Counted from the first letter of the stretch, positions 1-11,860 are shown. The stretch is 64,000 bases of DNA from Hybos culiciformis (GCA_964007475.1 CAXFZM010000265.1:124001-188000); one strand, 5' to 3'. Program-made: numbers and translations. The notes: generated by a model not told the origin, from the sequence alone.

Positions 1-186
1 CTAGAAATTACGCTTCTTTCTGTGCAATTTTTATGAAAATCGGTTTTCTTGATCCGGAGAAATAAACGATAAGGTGAGCAAACCCCTTAACTTTAACACA
101 TAAAATGTTGACTTTGGGCTGGTTTTTTGTTCATTACTCCGACTTTAGACCTCGGAGAACTTCCGTTTTTGGCTTAAATTAAAGGT

Positions 187-372
187 CTAGAAATTACTCT
201 TCTTTCTGTGCAATTTTTATGAAAATCGGTTTTCTAGATCCGGAGAAATAAACGATAAGGTGAGCAAACCCCCTAACTTTAACACATAAAATGTTGACTT
301 TGGGCTGGTTTTTTGTTCATTACTCCGGCTCCAGACTTCGGCGGACCTCCGTTTTTGGCTTAAATTAAAGGT
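187..372. repeat. Reference class-B monomer (186 bp)
   Basis: Class B differs from class A at three linked positions near the 3' end: C151T, A156C and A158G, giving ACTTCGGCGGACCTCCG. This particular monomer also carries ACTCTTC at 10-16, a variant that almost always follows a class-A monomer whose end reads AGAACTTCC or AAAACTTCC, or contains GGCTCTAG. Class B breaks one base pair of the class-A dyad. Confidence 0.9.
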
Positions 373-524
373 CTAGAAATTACGCTTCTTTCTGTGCAAT
401 TTTTATGTAAATCGGTTTTCTAGATCCGGAGAAATAAACGATAAGGTGAGCAAACCCCTTAACTTTAACACATAAAATGTTGACTTTGGGCTGGTTTTTT
501 GTTCATTACTCCGACTTTAGACCT

Positions 525-537
525 CGGAAAACTTCCG
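525..537. other. Doubly changed dyad CGGAA-AAC-TTCCG (one example)
   Basis: The same dyad position as in the reference monomer, with G157A and C161T. The two changes are symmetric, so the inverted repeat stays perfect. This form occurs in the CCGACTTTAG monomers (373, 5570, 12977, 20953, 21511, 25209, 30220), in all eleven left-domain deletion monomers and in the two hybrids at 11675 and 23907. The half-changed form CGGAGAACTTCCG (at 1, 931 and in right-domain deletion monomers) is a plausible intermediate. Confidence 0.75.
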
Positions 538-1708
538 TTTTTGGCTTAAATTAAAGGTCTAGAAATTACTCTTCTTTCTGTGCAATTTTTATGAAAATCG
601 GTTTTCTAGATCCGGAGAAATAAACGATAAGGTGAGCAAACCCCCTAACTTTAACACATAAAATGTTGACTTTGGGCTGGTTTTTTGTTCATTACTCCGG
701 CTCCAGACTTCGGCGGACCTCCGTTTTTGGCTTAAATTAAAGGTCTAGAAATTACGCTTCTTTCTGTGCAATTTTTATGTAAATCGGTTTTCTAGATCCG
801 GAGAAATAAACGATAAGGTGAGCAAACTCCCTAACTTTAACACATAAAATGTTGACTTTGGGCTGGTTTTTTGTTCATTACTCGGGCTCCAGACCTCGGA
901 GAACCTCCGTTTTTGGCTTAAATTAAAGGTCTAGAAATTACGCTTCTTTCTGTGCAATTTTTATGAAAATCGGTTTTCTAGATCCGGAGAAATAAACGAT
1001 AAGGTGAGCAAACCCCCTAACTTTAACACATAAAATGTTGACTTTGGGCTGGTTTTTTGTTCATTACTCCGGCTTTAGACCTCGGAGAACTTCCGTTTTT
1101 GGCTTAAATTAAAGGTCTAGAAATTACTCTTCTTTCTGTGCAATTTTTATGAAAATCGGTTTTCTAGATCCGGAGAAATAAACGATAAGGTGAGCAAACC
1201 CCCTAACTTTAACACATAAAATGTTGACTTTGGGCTGGTTTTTTGTTCATTACTCCGGCTCCAGACTTCGGCGGACCTCCGTTTTTGGCTTAAATTAAAG
1301 GTCTAGGAATTACGCTTCTTTCTGTGCAATTTTTATGTAAATCGGTTTTCTAGATCCGGAGAAATAAACGATAAGGTGAGCAAACCCCCTAACTTTAACA
1401 CATAAAATGTTTACTTTGGGCTGGTTTTTTGTTCATTACTCGGGCTCCAGACCTCGGAGAACCTCCGTTTTTGGCTTAAATTAAAGGTCTAGAAATTACG
1501 CTTCTTTCTGTGCAATTTTTATGAAAATCGGTTTTCTAGATCCGGAGAAATAAACGATAAGGTGAGCAAACCCCCTAACTTTAACACATAAAATGTTGAC
1601 TTTGGGCTGGTTTTTTGTTCATTACTCCGGCTCCAGACTTCGGCGGACCTCCGTCTTTGGCTTAAATTAAAGGTCTAGAAATTACGCTTCTTTCTGTGCA
1701 ATTTTTAT

Positions 1709-1722
1709 GAAAATCGGTTTTC
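1709..1722. other. Inverted repeat GAAAA-TCGG-TTTTC (one example)
   Basis: Monomer positions 35-48 form a 5-bp inverted repeat with a 4-base centre. ATGTAAAT monomers (373, 745, 1303 and many others) change the left arm. GGTTATC monomers (3710, 11675, 19093, 23907, 28546) change the right arm. The changes do not compensate each other, so selection for pairing is not supported. Confidence 0.55.
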
Positions 1723-1826
1723 TAGATCCGGAGAAATAAACGATAAGGTGAGCAAACCCCTTAACTTTAACACATAAAATGTTGACTTTGGGCTGGTTTT
1801 TTGTTCATTACTCCGGCTCCAGACCT

Positions 1827-1839
1827 CGGAGAACCTCCG
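1827..1839. other. Class-A dyad CGGAG-AAC-CTCCG (one example)
   Basis: A perfect 5-bp inverted repeat with a 3-base spacer, present in most class-A monomers at monomer positions 153-165. It could be a dimeric protein site or a small hairpin; no factor is recognised. A CCGGAG at monomer 54-59 and CTCCGG at 137-142 repeat the same core, giving four CGGAG/CTCCG half-sites in alternating orientation per monomer. Confidence 0.7.
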
Positions 1840-3348
1840 TTTTTGGCTTAAATTAAAGGTCTAGAAATTACGCTTCTTTCTGTGCAATTTTTATGAAAAT
1901 CGGTTTTCTAGATCCGGAGAAATAAACGATAAGGTGAGCAAACCCCCTAACTTTAACACATAAAATGTTGACTATGGGCTGGTTTTTTGTTCATTACTCC
2001 GGCTCCAGACTTCGGCGGACCTCCGTCTTTGGCTTAAATTAAAGGTCTAGAAATTACGCTTCTTTCTGTGCAATTTTTATGAAAATCGGTTTTCTAGATC
2101 CGGAGAAGTAAACGATAAGGTGAGCAAACCCCTTAACTTTAACACATAAAATGTTGACTTTGGGCTGGTTTTTTGTTCATTACTCCGGCTCTAGACCTCG
2201 GAGAACCTCCGTTTTTGGCTTAAATTAAAGGTCTAGAAATTACGCTTCTTTCTGTGCAATTTTTATGAAAATCGGTTTTCTAGATCCGGAGAAATAAACG
2301 ATAAGGTGAGCAAACCCCCTAACTTTAACACATAAAATGTTGACTTTGGGCTGGGTTTTTGTTCATTACTCCGGCTCCAGACTTCGGCGGACCTCCGTTT
2401 TTGGCTTAAATTAAAGGTCTAGAAATTACGCTTCTTTCTGTGCAATTTTTATGAAAATCGGTTTTCTAGATCCGGAGAAATAAACGATAAGGTGAGCAAA
2501 CCCCTTAACTTTAACACATAAAATGTTGACTTTGGGCTGGTTTTTTGTTCATTACTCCGGCTCCAGACCTCGGAGAACCTCCGTTTTTGGCTTAAATTAA
2601 AGGTCTAGAAATTACGCTTCTTTCTGTGCAATTTTTATGAAAATCGGTTTTCTAGATCCGGAGAAATAAACGATAAGGTGAGCAAACCCCTTAACTTTAA
2701 CACATAAAATGTTGACTTTGGGCTGGTTTTTTGTTCATTACTCCGGCTCTAGACCTCGGAGAACCTCCGTTTTTGGCTTAAATTAAAGGTCTAGAAATTA
2801 CTCTTCTTTCTGTGCAATTTTTATGAAAATCGGTTTTCTAGATCCGGAGAAATAAACGATAAGGTGAGCAAACCCCCTAACTTTAACACATAAAATGTTG
2901 ACTTTGGGCTGGGTTTTTGTTCATTACTCCGGCTCCAGACTTCGGCGGACCTCCGTTTTTGGCTTAAATTAAAGGTCTAGAAATTACGCTTCTTTCTGTG
3001 CAATTTTTATGAAAATCGGTTTTGTAGATCCGGAGAAATAAACGATAAGGTGAGCAAACCCCTTAACTTTAACACATAAAATGTTGACTTTGGGCTGGTT
3101 TTTTGTTCATTACTCCGGCTCCAGACCTCGGAGAACCTCCGTTTTTGGCTTAAATTAAAGGTCTAGAAATTACGCTTCTTTCTGTGCAATTTTTATGAAA
3201 ATCGGTTTTCTAGATCCGGAGAAATAAACGATAAGGTGAGCAAACACCTTAACTTTAACACATAAAATGTTGACTTTGGGCTGGGTTTTTGTTCATTACT
3301 CCGGCTTCAGACTTCGGCGGACCTCCGTTTTTGGCTTAAATTAAAGGT

Positions 3349-3523
3349 CTAGAAATTACGCTTCTTTCTGTGCAATTTTTATGAAAATCGGTTTTCTAGA
3401 TCCGGAGAAATAAACGATAAGGTGAGCAAACCCCTTAACTTTAACACATAAAATGTTGGTTTTTTGTTCATTACTCCGGCTCCAGACCTCGGAAAACTTC
3501 CGTTTTTGGCTTAAATTAAAGGT
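3349..3523. repeat. Deletion monomer 1 (175 bp)
   Basis: It lacks 11 bp after monomer position 110, so TGTTG joins GTTTTTTG directly. A TG repeat flanks the lost stretch, which fits a microhomology deletion. It is preceded by a CACCTTAAC/GGCTTCAG monomer and followed by a TGACTATGG monomer. Dyad form CGGAAAACTTCCG. Confidence 0.95.
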
Positions 3524-6500
3524 CTAGAAATTACGCTTCTTTCTGTGCAATTTTTATGAAAATCGGTTTTCTAGATCCGGAGAAATAAACGATAAGGTGA
3601 GCAAACCCCCTAACTTTAACACATAAAATGTTGACTATGGGCTGGTTTTTTGTTCATTACTCCGGCTCCAGACTTCGGCGGACCTCCGTTTTTGGCTTAA
3701 ATTAAAGGTCTAGAAATTACGCTTCTTTCTGTGCAATTTTTATGAAAATCGGTTATCTAGATCCGGAGAAGTAAACGATAAGGTGAGCAAACCCCCTAGC
3801 TTTAACACATAAAATGTTGACTTTGGGCTGGTTTTTTGTTCATTACTCCGGCTCTAGACCTCGGAGAACCTCCGTTTTTGGCTTAAATTAAAGGTTTAGA
3901 AATTACGCTTCTTTCTGTGCAATTTTTATGAAAATCGGTTTTCTAGATCCGGAGAAATAAACGATAAGGTGAGCAAATCCCCTAACTTTAACACATAAAA
4001 TGTTGACTTTGAGCTGGTTTTTTGTTCATTACTCCGGCTCCAGACCTCGGAGAACCTCCGTTTTTGGCTTAAATTAAAGGTCTAGAAATTACGCTTCTTT
4101 CTGTGGAATTTTTATGTAAATCGGTTTTCTAGATCCGGAGAAATAAACGATAAGGTGAGCAAACCCCCTAACTTTAACACATAAAATGTTGACTTTGGGC
4201 TGGTTTTTTGTTCATTACTCGGGCTCCAGACCTCGGAGAACCTCCGTTTTTGGCTTAAATTAAAGGTCTAGAAATTACGCTTCTTTCTGTGCAATTTTTA
4301 TGAAAATCGGTTTTCTAGATCCGGAGAAATAAACGATAAGGTGAGCAAACCCCCTAACTTTAACACATAAAATGTTGACTTTGGGCTGGTTTTTTGTTCA
4401 TTACTCCGGCTCCAGACTTCGGCGGACCTCCGTTTTTGGCTTAAATTAAAGGTCTAGAAATTACGCTTCTTTCTGTGCAATTTTTATGTAAATCGGTTTT
4501 CTAGATCCGGAGAAATAAACGATAAGGTGAGCAAACCCCCTAACTTTAACACATAAAATGTTGACTTTGGGCTGGTTTTTTGTTCATTACTCCGGCTCCA
4601 GACTTCGGCGGACCTCCGTTTTTGGCTTAAATTAAAGGTCTAGAAATTACGCTTCTTTCTGTGCAATTTTTATGTAAATCGGTTTTCTAGATCCGGAGAA
4701 ATAAACGATAAGGTGAGCAAACCCCCTAACTTTAACACATAAAATGTTTACTTTGGGCTGGTTTTTTGTTCATTACTCGGGCTCCAGACCTCGGAGAACC
4801 TCCGTTTTTGGCTTAAATTAAAGGTCTAGAAATTACGCTTCTTTCTGTGCAATTTTTATGAAAATCGGTTTTCTAGATCCGGAGAAATAAACGATAAGGT
4901 GAGCAAACCCCCTAACTTTAACACATAAAATGTTGACTTTGGGCTGGTTTTTTGTTCATTACTCCGGCTCCAGACTTCGGCGGACCTCCGTCTTTGGCTT
5001 AAATTAAAGGTCTAGAAATTACGCTTCTTTCTGTGCAATTTTTATGAAAATCGGTTTTCTAGATCCGGAGAAGTAAACGATAAGGTGAGCAAACCCCTTA
5101 ACTTTAACACATAAAATGTTGACTTTGGGCTGGTTTTTTGTTCATTACTCCGGCTCTAGACCTCGGAGAACCTCCGTTTTTGGCTTAAATTAAAGGTCTA
5201 GAAATTACGCTTCTTTCTGTGCAATTTTTATGAAAATCGGTTTTCTTGATCCGGAGAAATAAACGATAAGGTGAGCAAACCCCTTAACTTTAACACATAA
5301 AATGTTGACTTTGGGCTGGTTTTTTGTTCATTACTCCGACTTTAGACCTCGGAGAACTTCCGTTTTTGGCTTAAATTAAAGGTCTAGAAATTACTCTTCT
5401 TTCTGTGCAATTTTTATGAAAATCGGTTTTCTAGATCCGGAGAAATAAACGATAAGGTGAGCAAACCCCCTAACTTTAACACATAAAATGTTGACTTTGG
5501 GCTGGTTTTTTGTTCATTACTCCGGCTCCAGACTTCGGCGGACCTCCGTTTTTGGCTTAAATTAAAGGTCTAGAAATTACGCTTCTTTCTGTGCAATTTT
5601 TATGTAAATCGGTTTTCTAGATCCGGAGAAATAAACGATAAGGTGAGCAAACCCCTTAACTTTAACACATAAAATGTTGACTTTGGGCTGGTTTTTTGTT
5701 CATTACTCCGACTTTAGACCTCGGAAAACTTCCGTTTTTGGCTTAAATTAAAGGTCTAGAAATTACTCTTCTTTCTGTGCAATTTTTATGAAAATCGGTT
5801 TTCTAGATCCGGAGAAATAAACGATAAGGTGAGCAAACCCCCTAACTTTAACACATAAAATGTTGACTTTGGGCTGGTTTTTTGTTCATTACTCCGGCTC
5901 CAGACTTCGGCGGACCTCCGTTTTTGGCTTAAATTAAAGGTCTAGAAATTACGCTTCTTTCTGTGCAATTTTTATGTAAATCGGTTTTCTAGATCCGGAG
6001 AAATAAACGATAAGGTGAGCAAACTCCCTAACTTTAACACATAAAATGTTGACTTTGGGCTGGTTTTTTGTTCATTACTCGGGCTCCAGACCTCGGAGAA
6101 CCTCCGTTTTTGGCTTAAATTAAAGGTCTAGAAATTACGCTTCTTTCTGTGCAATTTTTATGAAAATCGGTTTTCTAGATCCGGAGAAATAAACGATAAG
6201 GTGAGCAAACCCCCTAACTTTAACACATAAAATGTTGACTTTGGGCTGGTTTTTTGTTCATTACTCCGGCTTTAGACCTCGGAGAACTTCCGTTTTTGGC
6301 TTAAATTAAAGGTCTAGAAATTACTCTTCTTTCTGTGCAATTTTTATGAAAATCGGTTTTCTAGATCCGGAGAAATAAACGATAAGGTGAGCAAACCCCC
6401 TAACTTTAACACATAAAATGTTGACTTTGGGCTGGTTTTTTGTTCATTACTCCGGCTCCAGACTTCGGCGGACCTCCGTTTTTGGCTTAAATTAAAGGTC

Positions 6501-7615
6501 TAGGAATTACGCTTCTTTCTGTGCAATTTTTATGTAAATCGGTTTTCTAGATCCGGAGAAATAAGCGATAAGGTGAGCAAACCCCCTAACTTTAACACAT
6601 AAAATGTTTACTTTGGGCTGGTTTTTTGTTCATTACTCGGGCTCCAGACCTCGGAGAACCTCCGTTTTTGGCTTAAATTAAAGGTCTAGAAATTACGCTT
6701 CTTTCTGTGCAATTTTTATGAAAATCGGTTTTCTAGATCCGGAGAAATAAACGATAAGGTGAGCAAACCCCCTAACTTTAACACATAAAATGTTGACTTT
6801 GGGCTGGTTTTTTGTTCATTACTCCGGCTCCAGACTTCGGCGGACCTCCGTCTTTGGCTTAAATTAAAGGTCTAGAAATTACGCTTCTTTCTGTGCAATT
6901 TTTATGAAAATCGGTTTTCTAGATCCGGAGAAGTAAACGATAAGGTGAGCAAACCCCTTAACTTTAACACATAAAATGTTGACTTTGGGCTGGTTTTTTG
7001 TTCATTACTCCGGCTCTAGACCTCGGAGAACCTCCGTTTTTGGCTTAAATTAAAGGTCTAGAAATTACGCTTCTTTCTGTGCAATTTTTATGAAAATCGG
7101 TTTTCTAGATCCGGAGAAATAAACGATAAGGTGAGCAAACCCCCTAACTTTAACACATAAAATGTTGACTTTGGGCTGGGTTTTTGTTCATTACTCCGGC
7201 TCCAGACTTCGGCGGACCTCCGTTTTTGGCTTAAATTAAAGGTCTAGAAATTACGCTTCTTTCTGTGCAATTTTTATGAAAATCGGTTTTCTAGATCCGG
7301 AGAAATAAACGATAAGGTGAGCAAACCCCTTAACTTTAACACATAAAATGTTGACTTTGGGCTGGTTTTTTGTTCATTACTCCGGCTCCAGACCTCGGAG
7401 AACCTCCGTTTTTGGCTTAAATTAAAGGTCTAGAAATTACGCTTCTTTCTGTGCAATTTTTATGAAAATCGGTTTTCTAGATCCGGAGAAATAAACGATA
7501 AGGTGAGCAAACCCCTTAACTTTAACACATAAAATGTTGACTTTGGGCTGGGTTTTTGTTCATTACTCCGGCTTCAGACTTCGGCGGACCTCCGTTTTTG
7601 GCTTAAATTAAAGGT

Positions 7616-7790
7616 CTAGAAATTACGCTTCTTTCTGTGCAATTTTTATGAAAATCGGTTTTCTAGATCCGGAGAAATAAACGATAAGGTGAGCAAACCC
7701 CTTAACTTTAACACATAAAATGTTGGTTTTTTGTTCATTACTCCGGCTCCAGACCTCGGAAAACTTCCGTTTTTGGCTTAAATTAAAGGT
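7616..7790. repeat. Deletion monomer 2 (175 bp)
   Basis: Same 11-bp loss, dyad CGGAAAACTTCCG. Follows a GGGTTTTT/GGCTTCAG monomer and precedes a TGACTATGG monomer. Confidence 0.95.
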
Positions 7791-9836
7791 CTAGAAATTA
7801 CGCTTCTTTCTGTGCAATTTTTATGAAAATCGGTTTTCTAGATCCGGAGAAATAAACGATAAGGTGAGCAAACCCCCTAACTTTAACACATAAAATGTTG
7901 ACTATGGGCTGGTTTTTTGTTCATTACTCCGGCTCCAGACTTCGGCGGACCTCCGTTTTTGGCTTAAATTAAAGGTCTAGAAATTACGCTTCTTTCTGTG
8001 CAATTTTTATGAAAATCGGTTTTCTAGATCCGGAGAAGTAAACGATAAGGTGAGCAAACCCCCTAGCTTTAACACATAAAATGTTGACTTTGGGCTGGTT
8101 TTTTGTTCATTACTCCGGCTCTAGACCTCGGAGAACCTCCGTTTTTGGCTTAAATTAAAGGTCTAGAAATTACGCTTCTTTCTGTGCAATTTTTATGAAA
8201 ATCGGTTTTCTAGATCCGGAGAAATAAACGATAAGGTGAGCAAATCCCCTAACTTTAACACATAAAATGTTGACTTTGAGCTGGTTTTTTGTTCATTACT
8301 CCGGCTCCAGACCTCGGAGAACCTCCGTTTTTGGCTTAAATTAAAGGTCTAGAAATTACGCTTCTTTCTGTGCAATTTTTATGTAAATCGGTTTTCTAGA
8401 TCCGGAGAAATAAACGATAAGGTGAGCAAACCCCCTAACTTTAACACATAAAATGTTGACTTTGGGATGGTTTTTTGTTCATTACTCGGGCTCCAGACCT
8501 CGGAGAACCTCCGTTTTTGGCTTAAATTAACGGTCTAGAAATTACGCTTCTTTCTGTGCAATTTTTATGAAAATCGGTTTTCTAGATCCGGAGAAATAAA
8601 CGATAAGGTGAGCAAACCCCCTAACTTTAACACATAAAATGTTGACTTTGGGCTGGTTTTTTGTTCATTACTCCGGCTCCAGACTTCGGCGGACCTCCAT
8701 TTTTGGCTTAAATTAAAGGTCTAGAAATTACGCTTCTTTCTGTGCAATTTTTATGTAAATCGGTTTTCTAGATCCGGAGAAATAAACGATAAGGTGAGCA
8801 AACCCCCTAACTTTAACACATAAAATGTTTACTTTGGGCTGGTTTTTTGTTCATTACTCGGGCTCCAGACCTCGGAGAACCTCCGTTTTTGGCTTAAATT
8901 AAAGGTCTAGAAATTACGCTTCTTTCTGTGCAATTTTTATGAAAATCGGTTTTCTAGATCCGGAGAAATAAACGATAAGGTGAGCAAACCCCCTAACTTT
9001 AACACATAAAATGTTGACTTTGGGCTGGTTTTTTGTTCATTACTCCGGCTCCAGACTTCGGCGGACCTCCGTCTTTGGCTTAAATTAAAGGTCTAGAAAT
9101 TACGCTTCTTTCTGTGCAATTTTTATGAAAATCGGTTTTCTAGATCCGGAGAAGTAAACGATAAGGTGAGCAAACCCCTTAACTTTAACACATAAAATGT
9201 TGACTTTGGGCTGGTTTTTTGTTCATTACTCCGGCTCTAGACCTCGGAGAACCTCCGTTTTTGGCTTAAATTAAAGGTCTAGAAATTACGCTTCTTTCTG
9301 TGCAATTTTTATGAAAATCGGTTTTCTAGATCCGGAGAAATAAACGATAAGGTGAGCAAACCCCCTAACTTTAACACATAAAATGTTGACTTTGGGCTGG
9401 GTTTTTGTTCATTACTCCGGCTCCAGACTTCGGCGGACCTCCGTTTTTGGCTTAAATTAAAGGTCTAGAAATTACGCTTCTTTCTGTGCAATTTTTATGA
9501 AAATCGGTTTTCTAGATCCGGAGAAATAAACGATAAGGTGAGCAAACCCCTTAACTTTAACACATAAAATGTTGACTTTGGGCTGGTTTTTTGTTCATTA
9601 CTCCGGCTCCAGACCTCGGAGAACCTCCGTTTTTGGCTTAAATTAAAGGTCTAGAAATTACGCTTCTTTCTGTGCAATTTTTATGAAAATCGGTTTTCTA
9701 GATCCGGAGAAATAAACGATAAGGTGAGCAAACCCCTTAACTTTAACACATAAAATGTTGACTTTGGGCTGGGTTTTTGTTCATTACTCCGGCTTCAGAC
9801 TTCGGCGGACCTCCGTTTTTGGCTTAAATTAAAGGT

Positions 9837-10011
9837 CTAGAAATTACGCTTCTTTCTGTGCAATTTTTATGAAAATCGGTTTTCTAGATCCGGAGAAATA
9901 AACGATAAGGTGAGCAAACCCCTTAACTTTAACACATAAAATGTTGGTTTTTTGTTCATTACTCCGGCTCCAGACCTCGGAAAACTTCCGTTTTTGGCTT
10001 AAATTAAAGGT
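9837..10011. repeat. Deletion monomer 3 (175 bp)
   Basis: Same deletion and dyad as the copy at 7616, but followed by a GGGTTTTT class-B monomer instead of TGACTATGG, which marks a junction in block order at 10012. Confidence 0.95.
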
Positions 10012-11313
10012 CTAGAAATTACGCTTCTTTCTGTGCAATTTTTATGAAAATCGGTTTTCTAGATCCGGAGAAATAAACGATAAGGTGAGCAAACCCCCTA
10101 ACTTTAACACATAAAATGTTGACTTTGGGCTGGGTTTTTGTTCATTACTCCGGCTCCAGACTTCGGCGGACCTCCGTTTTTGGCTTAAATTAAAGGTCTA
10201 GAAATTACGCTTCTTTCTGTGCAATTTTTATGAAAATCGGTTTTCTAGATCCGGAGAAATAAACGATAAGGTGAGCAAACCCCTTAACTTTAACACATAA
10301 AATGTTGACTTTGGGCTGGTTTTTTGTTCATTACTCCGGCTCCAGACCTCGGAGAACCTCCGTTTTTGGCTTAAATTAAAGGTCTAGAAATTACGCTTCT
10401 TTCTGTGTTATTTTTATGAAAATCGGTTTTCTAGATCCGGAGAAATAAACGATAAGGTGAGCAAACCCCCTAACTTTAACACATAAAATGTTGACTTTGG
10501 GCTGGGTTTTTGTTCATTACTCCGGCTCCAGACTTCGGCGGACCTCCGTTTTTGGCTTAAATTAAAGGTCTAGAAATTACGCTTCTTTCTGTGCAATTTT
10601 TATGAAAATCGGTTTTCTAGATCCGGAGAAATAAACGATAAGGTGAGCAAACCCCCTAACTTTAACACATAAAATGTTGACTATGGGCTGGTTTTTTGTT
10701 CATTACTCCGGCTCCAGACTTCGGCGGACCTCCGTTTTTGGCTTAAATTAAAGGTCTAGAAATTACGCTTCTTTCTGTGCAATTTTTATGAAAATCGGTT
10801 TTCTAGATCCGGAGAAATAAACGATAAGGTGAGCAAACCCCCTAACTTTAACACATAAAATGTTGACTATGGGCTGGTTTTTTGTTCATTACTCCGGCTC
10901 CAGACTTCGGCGGACCTCCGTTTTTGGCTTAAATTAAAGGTCTAGAAATTACGCTTCTTTCTGTGCAATTTTTATGAAAATCGGTTTTCTAGATCCGGAG
11001 AAGTAAACGATAAGGTGAGCAAACCCCCTAGCTTTAACACATAAAATGTTGACTTTGGGCTGGTTTTTTGTTCATTACTCCGGCTCTAGACCTCGGAGAA
11101 CCTCCGTTTTTGGCTTAAATTAAAGGTCTAGAAATTACGCTTCTTTCTGTGCAATTTTTATGAAAATCGGTTTTCTAGATCCGGAGAAATAAACGATAAG
11201 GTGAGCAAATCCCCTAACTTTAACACATAAAATGTTGACTTTGAGCTGGTTTTTTGTTCATTACTCCGGCTCCAGACCTCGGAGAACCTCCGTTTTTGGC
11301 TTAAATTAAAGGT

Positions 11314-11488
11314 CTAGAAATTACGCTTCTTTCTGTGCAATTTTTATGAAAATCGGTTTTCTAGATCCGGAGAAATAAACGATAAGGTGAGCAAACCCCT
11401 TAACTTTAACACATAAAATGTTGGTTTTTTGTTCATTACTCCGGCTCCAGACCTCGGAAAACTTCCGTTTTTGGCTTAAATTAAAGGT
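11314..11488. repeat. Deletion monomer 4 (175 bp)
   Basis: Same deletion, dyad CGGAAAACTTCCG. Preceded by a TTTGAGC monomer, unlike other copies, which are preceded by class-B monomers. It lies where the 24.65-kb-spaced duplication ends. Confidence 0.95.
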
Positions 11489-11674
11489 CTAGAAATTACG
11501 CTTCTTTCTGTGCAATTTTTATGAAAATCGGTTTTCTAGATCCGGAGAAATAAACGATAAGGTGAGCAAACCCCCTAACTTTAACACATAAAATGTTGAC
11601 TATGGGCTGGTTTTTTGTTCATTACTCCGGCTCCAGACTTCGGCGGACCTCCGTTTTTGGCTTAAATTAAAGGT

Positions 11675-11860
11675 CTAGAAATTACGCTTCTTTCTGTGCA
11701 ATTTTTATGAAAATCGGTTATCTAGATCCGGAGAAGTAAACGATAAGGTGAGCAAACCCCCTAGCTTTAACACATAAAATGTTGACTTTGGGCTGGTTTT
11801 TTGTTCATTACTCCGGCTCCAGACCTCGGAAAACTTCCGTTTTTGGCTTAAATTAAAGGT
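11675..11860. repeat. Hybrid monomer: GGTTATC/CCTAGC 5' with CGGAAAACTTCC 3'
   Basis: The 5' part (GGTTATCTAG, AAGTAAAC, CCTAGC) matches the subtype at 3710, which elsewhere ends GGCTCTAGACCTCGGAG. Here it ends GGCTCCAGACCTCGGAAAAC, as in the deletion monomers. A crossover or conversion within the monomer is the simplest reading. An identical hybrid lies at 23907-24092 through block duplication. Confidence 0.8.

Larger units (their letters stand above)
1675..1860. repeat. Reference class-A monomer (186 bp)
   Basis: A clean representative of the commonest class-A form. Landmarks by monomer position: CTAGAAATTACGC at 1-13, GAAAA-TCGG-TTTTC inverted repeat at 35-48, TCTAGATCCGGAG at 47-59, GATAAGGTGAGCAAA at 68-82, variable C/T run at 83-90, TTTAACACATAAAATGT at 92-108, TTGACTTTGGGCTGG at 108-122, CTCCGGCTCCAG at 137-148, dyad CGGAGAACCTCCG at 153-165, then GGCTTAAATTAAAGGT to 186. 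Two TCTAGA hexamers per standard monomer would give fragments of about 47 and 139 bp on XbaI cutting. Confidence 0.95.
1..5197. repeat. HOR block L1: 28 monomers, fullest unit
   Basis: This block is 28 x 186 minus 11 bp. It opens with a CTTGATCC/CCGACTTTAG monomer at 1. Subtypes in order include ACTCTTC monomers at 187, 559, 1117 and 2791; ATGTAAAT monomers at 373, 745, 1303, 4082, 4454 and 4640; AAGTAAAC monomers at 2047, 3710 and 5012; GGGTTTTT monomers at 2233, 2791 and 3163; the deletion monomer at 3349; and TCCCCTAAC with TTTGAGC at 3896. The order restarts at 5198. All later left blocks can be read as this order with monomers lost, added or spliced. Confidence 0.9.
6500..10011. repeat. 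12-monomer local HOR, period 2221 bp
   Basis: The seven monomers at 6500-7790 recur at 8721-10011 in the same subtype order (offset 2221 = 12 x 186 - 11). The first copy has private TAGGAATT and ATAAGCGAT changes. The same local structure is copied in block L6 (31150-32440 and 33371-34661). Confidence 0.85.

Noticed and set aside
80..92. Telomere-like CCCTAA
   Set aside because: Only one CCCTAA per monomer, within a variable C/T run; there is no tandem telomere unit.
108..113. Plant W-box core TTGACT in most monomers
   Set aside because: A six-base match is expected by chance, it is lost in TTTACT and deletion monomers, and there is no gene for it to regulate.
228..244. RNA polymerase III B-box-like GGTTTTCTAGATCC
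   Set aside because: It has GGTT and ATCC ends but the spacing is three bases too long for GGTTCGANTCC, and no A box or tRNA-like fold accompanies it.
339..354. CENP-B box in class-B monomers (TTCGGCGGACC...)
   Set aside because: TTCG followed four bases later by A fits the first half of the known box, but the required CGGG in the second half is absent (TCCG instead), and class-A monomers lack it.
1709..1722. Compensatory change in GAAAA-TCGG-TTTTC
   Set aside because: Changes in the left arm (GTAAA) and right arm (TTATC) occur in different monomers and do not restore pairing.
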